Below, one piece after another: positions 22,157 through 29,100 of a DNA stretch of 50,803 nucleotides. A program made the position numbers and the translations under genes. The number at the start of each line of letters is the position of its first letter. The first letter of the stretch is position 1. Source of the DNA: a virus. Below the pieces are notes generated by a model. The model was not told the origin of the DNA. It saw nothing but the letters and a program-made list of their open reading frames with translations, and did not search any database. The DNA lies in IMG/VR virus record IMGVR_UViG_3300031692_000003, positions 1-50,803 of that record. One strand, given 5' to 3'.

Positions 22157-22350
22157 AAGCAAAAAACGATTTCGGAAATAGAACATGGTCACCAGGGAAA
22201 CCAAAAAAGTTCAACCCAGATAGAAATTTCATCAATTCAGCAGTCGATGAATTCCTTAAAAACGGTGGGAAAGTAACCAAAATTGAGCTTGATTACATTT
22301 TTGAAAGGAATGATTACCAGGCTGTTCATGAATTCTTGATGGGGGATTGA
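22153..22350 (+). CDS. Small protein, unknown function
   Basis: A 65-residue basic protein from ATG 22153 in an ATGA overlap with the Lar-like gene. N-terminal half is basic and proline-containing (NRTWSPGKPKKFNPDRN), C-terminal half is a helix pair. No Cys. It may be a small nucleic-acid-binding protein; no family recognised. Confidence 0.65.
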   Translation: MKAKNDFGNRTWSPGKPKKFNPDRNFINSAVDEFLKNGGKVTKIELDYIFERNDYQAVHEFLMGD

Positions 22351-22658
22351 TGGAGTTTTACCGCTACACGGACAGTCATGATGGTTTTGGTACTCATGTT
22401 AATTTATCTGTCTACGTACTGCTCAGAGAAACACCCAGGGGATATTGGATTGTTCCAAAATATTGCGCTTATGAGAGATTTAAAAAGTTCATCCTTAAAC
22501 GCTCTAAAAAGCGATTCGCATACCCAACAAAAGAAGAGGCTTTTGAAAGCTTCAAACTCAGGAAAGAAAGGCAAATTTGGTGGGCTAATCTTAATATTGA
22601 AAAGGCAACCGCTGCTCTTGAAAGAGCTGAATATATGGAAAGAAATGAAACTCTGTAA
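22350..22658 (+). CDS. Small basic aromatic protein
   Basis: A 102-residue protein; ATG 22350 is preferred over the adjacent TTG because GGGGG lies at the right distance. It is rich in Tyr, Phe, Lys and Arg (RETPRGYWIVPKYCAYERFKKF near 26-47, then KRSKKRFAYPTKEEAFESFK). Phage proteins with this G-Y-W-I plus basic-cluster layout are common but uncharacterised. It overlaps the next gene by 14 bases. Confidence 0.7.
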   Translation: MEFYRYTDSHDGFGTHVNLSVYVLLRETPRGYWIVPKYCAYERFKKFILKRSKKRFAYPTKEEAFESFKLRKERQIWWANLNIEKATAALERAEYMERNETL

Positions 22659-22974
22659 AAACTGCCTTAAACAATTCGAATATCTAACCTACGACGGTTT
22701 TTGCGAAACCTGCGTTCAAATTCTCAGTAACAGACAGCTGGCATTTGAGCAGAAAAAGAGGGTTGAAGAGCTTGAACTTCAAATAGCTCAATATGATTAC
22801 AATTCAGATTCATACGATTCAATTATAAATATATTAGAGCTAAGGATTAAAAAGATGGAATCGGCAATGAAAGAGTTTGTTGATCAAGTTTCCATGAAAT
22901 ATGGTGGCGATGATTTTATTATTTTACATGCTAACAAATTCAAACAACTACTAGAAAAGGAAATCGATGAGTAA
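22645..22974 (+). CDS. Zinc-knuckle plus coiled-coil protein
   Basis: A 109-residue protein starting at ATG 22645; the open frame continues far upstream, but that part is a shadow of the previous gene. Residues 4-22 carry two CxxC pairs (CKNC and CETC), a small zinc ribbon. Residues 35-105 form one or two long amphipathic helices (FEQKKRVEELELQIAQYD). The design suggests a dimeric nucleic-acid-binding or scaffold protein. Confidence 0.65.
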   Translation: MKLCKNCLKQFEYLTYDGFCETCVQILSNRQLAFEQKKRVEELELQIAQYDYNSDSYDSIINILELRIKKMESAMKEFVDQVSMKYGGDDFIILHANKFKQLLEKEIDE

Positions 22975-23395
22975 AAAATACAGATTGCTCAATGATTTAG
23001 AATTATTAATGGAAGGCGACGAGTATCTTGATAACGATGGTCAAACATGGGTAAAAGTTCCACTTGGTGAAAGTGTTTTTCAAAAAGCGTTGATGTCTCC
23101 TGTCAGAAGAGAAATCAAAGAGCCGGTTGTTTTGAGTGCTGATGAATTGTGCGAAACCGTTTGCGATGAGGTAGATTATAATCGGTCAACGTGGAGGACA
23201 ATTGTTGAGTGCGCGGAAAAGGCAGACAAAAACGGCCAGCTCAGAGAATACTGCAGACCTGAACAGGTTGAGTTGAGGGAGGCAATAACAGAATTTTTAG
23301 CTCATTACGATGAGAGGCACACATTTGACGGCAGAGCATTAAATATATTTAATAAACTCAGAAAACTAAAACCTCCACATGAACGGCAACTATGA
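22967..23395 (+). CDS. Unknown early protein
   Basis: A 142-residue acidic protein overlapping the previous gene by 8 bases. The first 40 residues are strand-rich (LLMEGDEYLDNDGQTWVKVP), the rest helical. A DELCETVCDEVD segment holds two Cys. Overlap with the next ATG (ATGA at 23392) shows tight coupling. No motif identifies a role. Confidence 0.7.
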   Translation: MSKKYRLLNDLELLMEGDEYLDNDGQTWVKVPLGESVFQKALMSPVRREIKEPVVLSADELCETVCDEVDYNRSTWRTIVECAEKADKNGQLREYCRPEQVELREAITEFLAHYDERHTFDGRALNIFNKLRKLKPPHERQL

Positions 23396-23619
23396 GTGAA
23401 AAAAAATGCGTTCCAGGCTGTAAGAAGTACTCAGGTGGAGAAATCCGACACCATCCATCATGCCCGTATTACAGAGAAAGTCTATCAAAAAAATATGATG
23501 ATCTAGTCATAAAACTAGAAGCGATCAGAAACGAACTACCTCACAATATAAGTTCTTTTTTATTTGAGGTAGATGCCAGCGAAACATACAAAAAGATCAG
23601 GAGTATAATCGATGAGTGA
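23392..23619 (+). CDS. Small Cys/His-rich protein
   Basis: A 75-residue protein with three Cys and two His in the first 26 residues (KKCVPGCKKYSGGEIRHHP, then SCPYY), a likely zinc-binding knuckle, followed by two helices. It starts in an ATGA overlap and its end overlaps the next start by 8 bases. Function unknown. Confidence 0.7.
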   Translation: MSEKKCVPGCKKYSGGEIRHHPSCPYYRESLSKKYDDLVIKLEAIRNELPHNISSFLFEVDASETYKKIRSIIDE

Positions 23620-23851
23620 AATAAACATAGCAGGCGCAATAGATGAGCTAATGATTTTTGATGACCCTGAGTATTGCGGAGACTCAAAAACAGGTGAGCA
23701 GTGTCCTAGATTAAACACACCGATAGACGGAGAATGGTGCTCGTTATTTTCTAGCGAATTATTTTTTGATTCTCTGACGCTTTTTCCCCAAAAATGCCCA
23801 CAGTGCAAAGAAGCATGGAAGAAAGCAAAACAGCAACAGAAAAACACCTGA
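23612..23851 (+). CDS. Small Cys-containing protein
   Basis: A 79-residue protein with Cys residues at about 23, 31, 44, 63 and 66, the last two as KCPQCKEAWKKAKQQQKN, a zinc-ribbon-like half followed by a basic tail. It is the last gene before the replication promoter at 23872, so it probably ends an operon. No named family. Confidence 0.7.
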   Translation: MSEINIAGAIDELMIFDDPEYCGDSKTGEQCPRLNTPIDGEWCSLFSSELFFDSLTLFPQKCPQCKEAWKKAKQQQKNT

Positions 23852-23871
23852 CTCCATTTTAAAGAATGAGG

Positions 23872-23900
23872 TTGACATGTTTTTCTTTGTCTAATATTAT
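23872..23900 (+). promoter_or_regulatory. Sigma-70-type promoter of the replication operon
   Basis: TTGACA at 23872-23877, 17-base spacer, TATTAT at 23895-23900. It precedes the replication genes. A variant of the shared operator lies downstream at 23923-23932, between promoter and first start codon. Confidence 0.8.
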
Positions 23901-23922
23901 TATTAAAAATATTATTAACCTT

Positions 23923-23932
23923 TAACCGGTAA
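23923..23932. promoter_or_regulatory. Operator candidate TAACCGGTAA
   Basis: A one-base variant of the palindrome TTACCGGTAA that occurs exactly inside two other promoters (30331, 31161). Here it lies just upstream of the first start codon of the replication operon, where a bound repressor could block elongation or translation start. Confidence 0.5.
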
Positions 23933-23936
23933 AGAG

Positions 23937-24128
23937 ATGAAAGAGTTGTTGCGTAAAAAACTTGAAAGGCCAGATATCGATCGATCATTTTTTTGGCTTT
24001 GGGAAAATTGGATCAGGCCTAAAGTAGATGTAACTTACCAGCATTTTATGCTTATGCTCAATGGCGGCTCTCCTTTAAGAAAAGATGTTGAGGAAGCTGC
24101 GCAATATTTTATTGATATGGAAGGATAA
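23937..24128 (+). CDS. Small protein at the head of the replication operon
   Basis: A 63-residue protein, the first gene after the promoter at 23872. It is helical with many aromatic residues (SFFWLWENWIRPKVDVTYQHF near 17-37). No helix-turn-helix is obvious, although the size would suit a small regulator. It is coupled to the initiator gene by an overlap at 24128. Confidence 0.65.
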   Translation: MKELLRKKLERPDIDRSFFWLWENWIRPKVDVTYQHFMLMLNGGSPLRKDVEEAAQYFIDMEG

Positions 24129-24832
24129 TGATCTATGGGAATTGGGTTGCCATCGATAAAAAGATGGTTAAACACCTCCCGATAGATCGACCATACACCG
24201 AGTTGGAAGCTGTTTTTTCGTTATCTATTGACATGGATAATAAAAACCCTGTCAGTCTATCCGGGTATGCGAAGCTATGGGGATGGTCAAGAAACAAGGT
24301 TAGGAAGTTTATTTCAGATTTAGATCTTGAGATTATGGAACCAAAAACTAAGGAAGAAATCAGGATGCAAAAAGGGATTTTAAAAGGACACCCCAAAGGA
24401 CAACCTAAGGACACCCTTGATACAAAAAAAGGACAACCTAGATTCATATTTAATAGGTGTTTATACGGATCAAAGAACAACCACGACGAAGAAAAAGGAC
24501 AACCTAAGGACACCCCAAAGGACACTACTATAGATCCTATTAATAATCCTAATCCTAAAAAAATAAAGAAAGCATCTCAGAAAAAAACGGGGAAAATAGA
24601 AAAACCTGATTCAGTTACTGACCAAACTTGGAATGATTTTCTTGCCCACCGCAAGGAGAAAAGAGCAAAGGTTACACAAACGGCATTAAACGGGTTTATC
24701 TTACAGGCTGAAAAAGCCGGATGGTCTTTAGAAGATGCACTAAAAGAAACAATGGAAAGAGGTTGGACAGGTTTTAAAGCTGATTGGGTTACTAAGGATA
24801 AAAAAAGCGGGGGCCAATACGATTATACATGA
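24128..24832 (+). CDS. Replication initiator-like protein carrying the origin
   Basis: A 234-residue protein with an N-terminal winged-helix-like region (SLSGYAKLWGWSRNKVRKFI near 38-57). A low-complexity linker repeats the words GHPKG, GQPKD, KKGQP and DTPKD (86-136), and a C-terminal helical domain (TWNDFLAHRKEKRAKVTQTA near 175) follows. The linker is encoded by seven iteron repeats (24383-24528). This arrangement is like lambda O, where the origin lies inside the initiator gene. It overlaps the primase-helicase start by ATGA. Confidence 0.75.
   Translation: MIYGNWVAIDKKMVKHLPIDRPYTELEAVFSLSIDMDNKNPVSLSGYAKLWGWSRNKVRKFISDLDLEIMEPKTKEEIRMQKGILKGHPKGQPKDTLDTKKGQPRFIFNRCLYGSKNNHDEEKGQPKDTPKDTTIDPINNPNPKKIKKASQKKTGKIEKPDSVTDQTWNDFLAHRKEKRAKVTQTALNGFILQAEKAGWSLEDALKETMERGWTGFKADWVTKDKKSGGQYDYT
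24383..24528. repeat. Iteron array, probable origin of replication
   Basis: Seven 11-12-base direct repeats with consensus AAAGGACAMCCY at 24383, 24395, 24407 (one A shorter), 24428, 24494, 24506 (one A shorter) and 24517. They form two clusters of four and three and are followed by AT-rich DNA (24530-24570), as in iteron-plus-unwinding-element origins. They lie inside the initiator gene. Confidence 0.75.
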
Positions 24833-26526
24833 ATTTTTCTGATTATGGCATAATTGCCGACTTATCAAGACTTGGATGGCAGAAAGTTAAATGCCCGGAA
24901 TGCACACCACACAGGAAAAAGCAAAACCTTAATGATTTAGGGGTAAATGTTGGTATTGGTGTCTGGCATTGTCACCATTGCGGCTGGAAAGGTTCTTTAA
25001 ACGCAAAAAAAAGGATAAACAGGATCATGTCTTACATACCTAAAAAATCATACAAAAAACCAGAACCACCAAAAAGCTATACACTACCTGAAAAAGTAAT
25101 TGATTGGTTTAAAACAAGGGGAATTTCGAGGACTGTTTTAGATGTTTCCGGTGTCACATACGAATCCGAATGGATGCCACAAACAAATAAAAAAGAAAGC
25201 TGTATTGTTTTCAACAGTTTTATCAACGGTGAGCTGATCAATAAAAAATTCAGGGATGGCAAAAAGAACTTCAGAACGGCCAAGGATGCAAGGCTTGTTT
25301 TTTATGCTCCAATGAGCAAGAAGGGTTTTAAATATGGTGAGGATATCTACATTACCGAAGGAGAAATGGACACGCTAACCCTTTTAGAGCTTGGAATTGA
25401 AAATTGTATTTCAGCTCCCAATGGTGCACCAGACGAAAAGACAGATATAAAAAACATTGAATTTGAATTTTTTAATAGCCTGGATGAGATCGCACCAAAC
25501 ATGAAAAGGGCTTTTTTGGTGATGGATAACGATACCGTTGGCGCAAGATTTCGTGATGAAATAGCCAGAAGGATCGGAATAGAAAGATGTTTTTTCGCAG
25601 AATACCCAACTGGATGCAAGGACATTAACGAAGTTTTAGTGAAAAAAGGGATTGCTGAAGCTAAGAGAGTGGTTAACGAGTGCAAACCATACCCGATAGT
25701 TGGAAAGTATGATGTTGTTGATTTCGGTGATAGAATTTACAATCTTTGGGTCAATGGGTTCGAGCCTGGAAAGTCAACAGGCTTTCATACTCTTGATAGT
25801 CTTTACACAGTAAGGCAAAGAGAGCTTACCGTTGTTACTGGCATACCTAGCCATGGAAAATCTAGCTTCCTTGATCATTTGATTTGTAATTTATCTAAGC
25901 ATCACAATTGGCATTTTGGGATATTCAGCCCTGAAAACTTCCCGTTCGAGCGTCACGTTGCAAAACTTTGTGAAATATACGTTGGTAAGCCCTTTGATAA
26001 GTCTTACAAAGGTTCAATGTCTGAAGACGAACTTTCTTGCGCTTGCGAATGGTGCAATAAACATTTTCACTTTATTATGCCAGGAGAAGAGGCAGACCAA
26101 ACGCTTGATAACATCTTAAAATTAGCAAAGGCTAGTATTTTCAAAGATGGCATTCATGGTTTAATAATTGATCCATGGAATGAAATTGAGCATGAAACGG
26201 GAAGGGATTCCGAAACTGTTTATATTTCAAAGTCACTCACAAAGATTAGAAAGTTCAACCGGATTAATAATATTCATACTTGGCTTGTGGCCCACCCAAC
26301 AAAATTAACAAAAAACAGGGACGGGAAATATCCAAGACCTTCTCTTTATGATATTTCAGGTAGCGCCCATTTTTATAACAAGACAGACAATGGAATTGTT
26401 GTTTATAGGGATTACGAGGAGGGGATAACAGAAATAGGCGTTCCCAAAATAAGATTCAAGGAAATAGGGAAGCCAGGTAAACGTAATTTTAAGTTTGATG
26501 TTTCAAATGGAAGATACTGCGAATGA
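24829..26526 (+). CDS. Primase-helicase (T7 gp4-like)
   Basis: A 565-residue fused replication enzyme. An N-terminal zinc-binding domain has CPEC near residue 22 and CHHC near 46. A TOPRIM core follows, with YITEGEMDTLTL near 172 and LVMDNDTVG near 231. The C-terminal RecA-like helicase domain has Walker A GIPSHGKSS near 338 and Walker B GLIIDPW near 442. It unwinds the fork and makes primers; no phage polymerase is seen in the window, so it must feed host polymerase. It follows the initiator with an ATGA overlap. Confidence 0.92.
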   Translation: MNFSDYGIIADLSRLGWQKVKCPECTPHRKKQNLNDLGVNVGIGVWHCHHCGWKGSLNAKKRINRIMSYIPKKSYKKPEPPKSYTLPEKVIDWFKTRGISRTVLDVSGVTYESEWMPQTNKKESCIVFNSFINGELINKKFRDGKKNFRTAKDARLVFYAPMSKKGFKYGEDIYITEGEMDTLTLLELGIENCISAPNGAPDEKTDIKNIEFEFFNSLDEIAPNMKRAFLVMDNDTVGARFRDEIARRIGIERCFFAEYPTGCKDINEVLVKKGIAEAKRVVNECKPYPIVGKYDVVDFGDRIYNLWVNGFEPGKSTGFHTLDSLYTVRQRELTVVTGIPSHGKSSFLDHLICNLSKHHNWHFGIFSPENFPFERHVAKLCEIYVGKPFDKSYKGSMSEDELSCACEWCNKHFHFIMPGEEADQTLDNILKLAKASIFKDGIHGLIIDPWNEIEHETGRDSETVYISKSLTKIRKFNRINNIHTWLVAHPTKLTKNRDGKYPRPSLYDISGSAHFYNKTDNGIVVYRDYEEGITEIGVPKIRFKEIGKPGKRNFKFDVSNGRYCE

Positions 26527-26867
26527 AATACAGCGATAAATTAAAAGATCCACGATGGCAAAGAAAGCGTTTAGAAATATTAAAAAGAGATGGGTTTAAG
26601 TGCATGTGTTGTTTATCCAAAAACAGGATGCTTTCGATCCATCACAAGTATTACAGAACTGACTTGGAACCATGGGATTACCCTAATAGATCATTGATCA
26701 CACTATGCCAAGATTGTCATAATGTTCACAATTCTATTGATTTCAAAACGCTTTGGAGAAGAAGAATAAAACTAAGGATTGTAAGATTCTCATGTCTCTT
26801 TAAAAGAAGATATTTTACTCCAATCATTTTTGTTTTATTCAAAATTCTTAGACTGAGAAAAATATGA
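26523..26867 (+). CDS. HNH endonuclease
   Basis: A 114-residue HNH nuclease. Cys27 and Cys30 (KCMCC), the SIHHKYY motif (39-45, catalytic His) and CQDCHNVHN (62-70) define the zinc-coordinated HNH fold. The last ~30 residues are an unusual hydrophobic-basic tail (FKRRYFTPIIFVLFKILRLR). It is coupled by ATGA overlaps on both sides to the replication genes. It could be a homing-type enzyme or a nicking factor for replication or packaging. Confidence 0.88.
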   Translation: MKYSDKLKDPRWQRKRLEILKRDGFKCMCCLSKNRMLSIHHKYYRTDLEPWDYPNRSLITLCQDCHNVHNSIDFKTLWRRRIKLRIVRFSCLFKRRYFTPIIFVLFKILRLRKI

Positions 26868-27055
26868 AAGGAAGATTCTATTTTTTCCGCAAAGGTTTTT
26901 CCTCTCCGGTCATGTCAGAAGATGGAGAGTTACCCGAAAAAGCGACAGATGAAGACTTTCTTTTACATGCAGCAAAAACACTTTTCAAAGACTGTGAATT
27001 CACGTTTATTCCTGATGATCTTGAACTTAAACAATATAACTACCGAGAGAAATGA
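26864..27055 (+). CDS. Small protein, unknown function
   Basis: A 63-residue protein in an ATGA overlap with the HNH gene and overlapping the next gene likewise. It begins with basic and aromatic residues (MKGRFYFFRKGFSSP) and continues acidic. One Cys near residue 46. No motif known. Confidence 0.65.
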   Translation: MKGRFYFFRKGFSSPVMSEDGELPEKATDEDFLLHAAKTLFKDCEFTFIPDDLELKQYNYREK

Positions 27056-27288
27056 CATATTTTAAAATCAATGAAGAAGTCAGAGCGACGTGTGATATTG
27101 TGAGAAAAGATAGAAAATCATTTCTCAATACTGGTGAGATAGCAACAGTAACAAGTGTTATTGAAACAGAAAGTTCTGAAATTATATCAATATCGATTAA
27201 AACAAGACTGCCAATGATCGATATTGTCTGTTCCAAGTTTGGACGTTCGCCGTTGGAAAAGTTCAACCTAAAACAAAAACTATCATGA
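27052..27288 (+). CDS. Small SH3-like or OB-like protein
   Basis: A 78-residue protein coupled on both sides by ATGA overlaps. Most of it is strand-rich: EVRATCDIVRKDRKSFLNTG, EIATVTSVIETESSE, ISISIKTR. It resembles small beta-barrels such as SH3 or OB folds that bind nucleic acid or partner proteins, but no family is recognised. Confidence 0.65.
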   Translation: MTYFKINEEVRATCDIVRKDRKSFLNTGEIATVTSVIETESSEIISISIKTRLPMIDIVCSKFGRSPLEKFNLKQKLS

Positions 27289-27716
27289 GAAATAGAGGAC
27301 TTATGGAACAAGAAAGAGAATGCTCAACATATTTTTTTGAGGATACTCCTGCTGATGAAAAGCCATGTCTTGATTGTGAGATAAGAAACAGGTGGGATAA
27401 CTGGAAACTAAAACAGCAGAAATTTTTAACCCCGGACGAATGGTTGCGTGATCAATATCCCGCAAAATATTCAGGGGAATACATTCAAACCGGTGGGTAT
27501 TATGATGCCTGCATGCACTTTGCTTTCGAGTCGGGAGAAAACCAGGGAATCAAGAAAGGACGGCTTGAACGTGATCAGGAATTAAGCCCGTTGATTGAAG
27601 AATGCCGGGAAATTATTGAAATCTTAGATTCCGGTTCAAGTATTTCTAATAATATGAGATGGAACCATATTCGTGTACATTTAAAAAACCTTAAACCGGT
27701 GGACGAAAATGAGTAA
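27285..27716 (+). CDS. Unknown early protein
   Basis: A 143-residue acidic protein. The ATG at 27285 overlaps the previous stop. A second in-frame ATG at 27303 has GAGGAC upstream and may be the true start. It has a CLDCEIRNRWDNW segment near residue 28, an LTPDEWLRDQYPAKYS segment near 47, and a helical C-terminus. It overlaps the RuvC-like gene by 8 bases. No known domain. Confidence 0.7.
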   Translation: MRNRGLMEQERECSTYFFEDTPADEKPCLDCEIRNRWDNWKLKQQKFLTPDEWLRDQYPAKYSGEYIQTGGYYDACMHFAFESGENQGIKKGRLERDQELSPLIEECREIIEILDSGSSISNNMRWNHIRVHLKNLKPVDENE

Positions 27717-28119
27717 TCTACTAATCGGTATCGATCCGGGAGTCCAAACAGGATTAGCAATCTGGAACTGCGAGAAAAAAGCGTTCGAAAAAGTTGAAAG
27801 TTGCGGCATTGTCTCAGCAATGGAAAAGATCAGATGGATTGCCAATGATGTCAAATTAATACGTTTCGAAGACGCAAGGCAACGAACTTGGTTTGGAGGA
27901 AAAGGACGCGAAGCCCTTCAAGGTGCTGGTTCAATCAAACGGGATTGTAAGATTTGGCAAGAATTCTGCGAGTATTACAAGTTCAAATTCGAAATGATCA
28001 AACCGGTAAAGGGTCAAACAAAATGGGATTCAGCTTATTTCAAAAAAGTTACAGGCTGGACCGGAAGAACAAACGAACACGGCAGAGATGCAGCCGTTCT
28101 TATTTTTGGAGGTGTTTAG
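27709..28119 (+). CDS. RuvC-like Holliday-junction nuclease
   Basis: A 136-residue RNase H-fold protein. It begins MSNLLIGIDPGVQTGLAIWN, the RuvC strand-1 pattern with the first catalytic Asp at residue 8. An IRFEDARQRTWFG segment near 51 supplies the Glu, and NEHGRDAAVLIFG at the C-terminus supplies the last acidic cluster. Phages use such enzymes to resolve branched DNA before packaging. It precedes the methyltransferase gene without a gap. Confidence 0.85.
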   Translation: MSNLLIGIDPGVQTGLAIWNCEKKAFEKVESCGIVSAMEKIRWIANDVKLIRFEDARQRTWFGGKGREALQGAGSIKRDCKIWQEFCEYYKFKFEMIKPVKGQTKWDSAYFKKVTGWTGRTNEHGRDAAVLIFGGV

Positions 28120-28575
28120 GTGATTTTAGATATGTGCTGCGGATCAAGAATGTTTTATTTTGATAAATCTGATGAAAGAGTAATTTTCGGAGACAACAGA
28201 GAAGAAAATCACATTCTTTGCGATGGACGTAAACTGGAAATAAAACCAGATATTCTTTTTGATTTTTGCAGGCTTCCCTTTAAGAATGGTATTTTTAATC
28301 ATGTTATTTTTGATCCACCTCATCTTAAAAATGCTGGTAAAAAATCTTGGATGGCTCTCAAATACGGAATACTTAATAAATCATGGAGAGATGATATAAA
28401 AATTGGTTTTTCTGAAGCATTCAGGGTCCTTCGCAATAAAGGAACATTAATTTTTAAATGGAATGAGGACCAAATTTTGGTTTCCGAAATTCTCAGATTA
28501 ACAGATCAAAAACCAATCATTGGCCACAGATCTGGAAAACAATCAAAAACCCATTGGATAATGTTTATAAAATGA
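28120..28575 (+). CDS. SAM-dependent methyltransferase (DPPH-type)
   Basis: A 151-residue protein starting at GTG 28120, six bases after GGAGG. Motif I is ILDMCCGSRMFYF at residues 2-14 and the catalytic-type motif HVIFDPPHLKNAG sits near 63-75. The GTLIFKWNEDQI and KTHWIMF strands close the fold. This compact phage family is usually annotated as a class I or DNA methylase; the substrate is unproven. It may protect phage DNA from restriction together with the cytosine methyltransferase at 29101. Confidence 0.82.
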   Translation: MILDMCCGSRMFYFDKSDERVIFGDNREENHILCDGRKLEIKPDILFDFCRLPFKNGIFNHVIFDPPHLKNAGKKSWMALKYGILNKSWRDDIKIGFSEAFRVLRNKGTLIFKWNEDQILVSEILRLTDQKPIIGHRSGKQSKTHWIMFIK

Positions 28576-28811
28576 AAACTAAACGCTTAGTCCTTATCGG
28601 AATCGGAAGAAAAGGATTTAAACTAAAAGGCAAAACCTGTACAATCTGCGGAGAATTAAAAGGTAATTTCTGCGATGCCTGCCAGGATCAAGTTGCTGAA
28701 GAAGACGGTTTATTAGTCAATGTCTGTTCCGATTGCTGCCAGTGTGAAGTGAAACAAAAACAAATTTGCTTAAACTATGGAAGTCTTATTAACGGAGCTC
28801 CAACCAGATGA
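28572..28811 (+). CDS. Cys-rich small protein
   Basis: A 79-residue protein from ATG 28572 (ATGA overlap). Cysteines occur as CTICGEL, FCDACQD and CSDCCQCEVKQKQIC, enough for two zinc sites. The N-terminus is basic (KTKRLVLIGIGRKGFKLK). Probably a double zinc-ribbon nucleic-acid or protein adaptor. It overlaps the next gene by ATGA. Confidence 0.65.
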   Translation: MKTKRLVLIGIGRKGFKLKGKTCTICGELKGNFCDACQDQVAEEDGLLVNVCSDCCQCEVKQKQICLNYGSLINGAPTR

Positions 28812-29014
28812 TACCACAAGATAGAAGATGTTCGAATTGTCAGTCATACAATATCTGCAAAATACGAGAATATTTCTTGTCTGGTAAATCAAGCGCTAAT
28901 GATTACATAAAGCTAATCACAAACGAACCCGATTCATATGCTGAACTTCACAGCGGAATTGACAAGCTAATTGCGAATAAATGCAGGTATTATTCTGAAG
29001 AGGAACTTGATTAA
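28808..29014 (+). CDS. Small protein with N-terminal Cys knuckle
   Basis: A 68-residue protein in an ATGA overlap. RRCSNCQSYNICKIREYF (7-24) has three Cys, and NKCRYYSEEEL (57-67) a fourth, a likely zinc site; the centre is helical. No named family. After it there is an ~86-base gap before the cytosine methyltransferase, containing a small hairpin TCACC/GGTGA at 29056-29069. Confidence 0.65.
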   Translation: MIPQDRRCSNCQSYNICKIREYFLSGKSSANDYIKLITNEPDSYAELHSGIDKLIANKCRYYSEEELD

Positions 29015-29100
29015 GCCATGAACAGACAACAACTAAGATAAGCCAAGAGAAAACCTCACCTTTGGGTGATTCCTTATGAATTCGATTTTGGGTGGAAGAG

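Noticed and set aside
22378-22644. N-terminal extension of the zinc-knuckle protein frame
   Set aside because: It lies inside the supported gene at 22350-22658 and reads as unnatural sequence; the real start is probably 22645.
24383-24528. CRISPR-like repeat array
   Set aside because: Repeats are 11-12 bases, nearly abutting, within a coding frame and next to AT-rich DNA; this is an iteron origin pattern.
29018-29041. Seven-codon open frame before the cytosine methyltransferase
   Set aside because: Too short and without support from a ribosome binding site.
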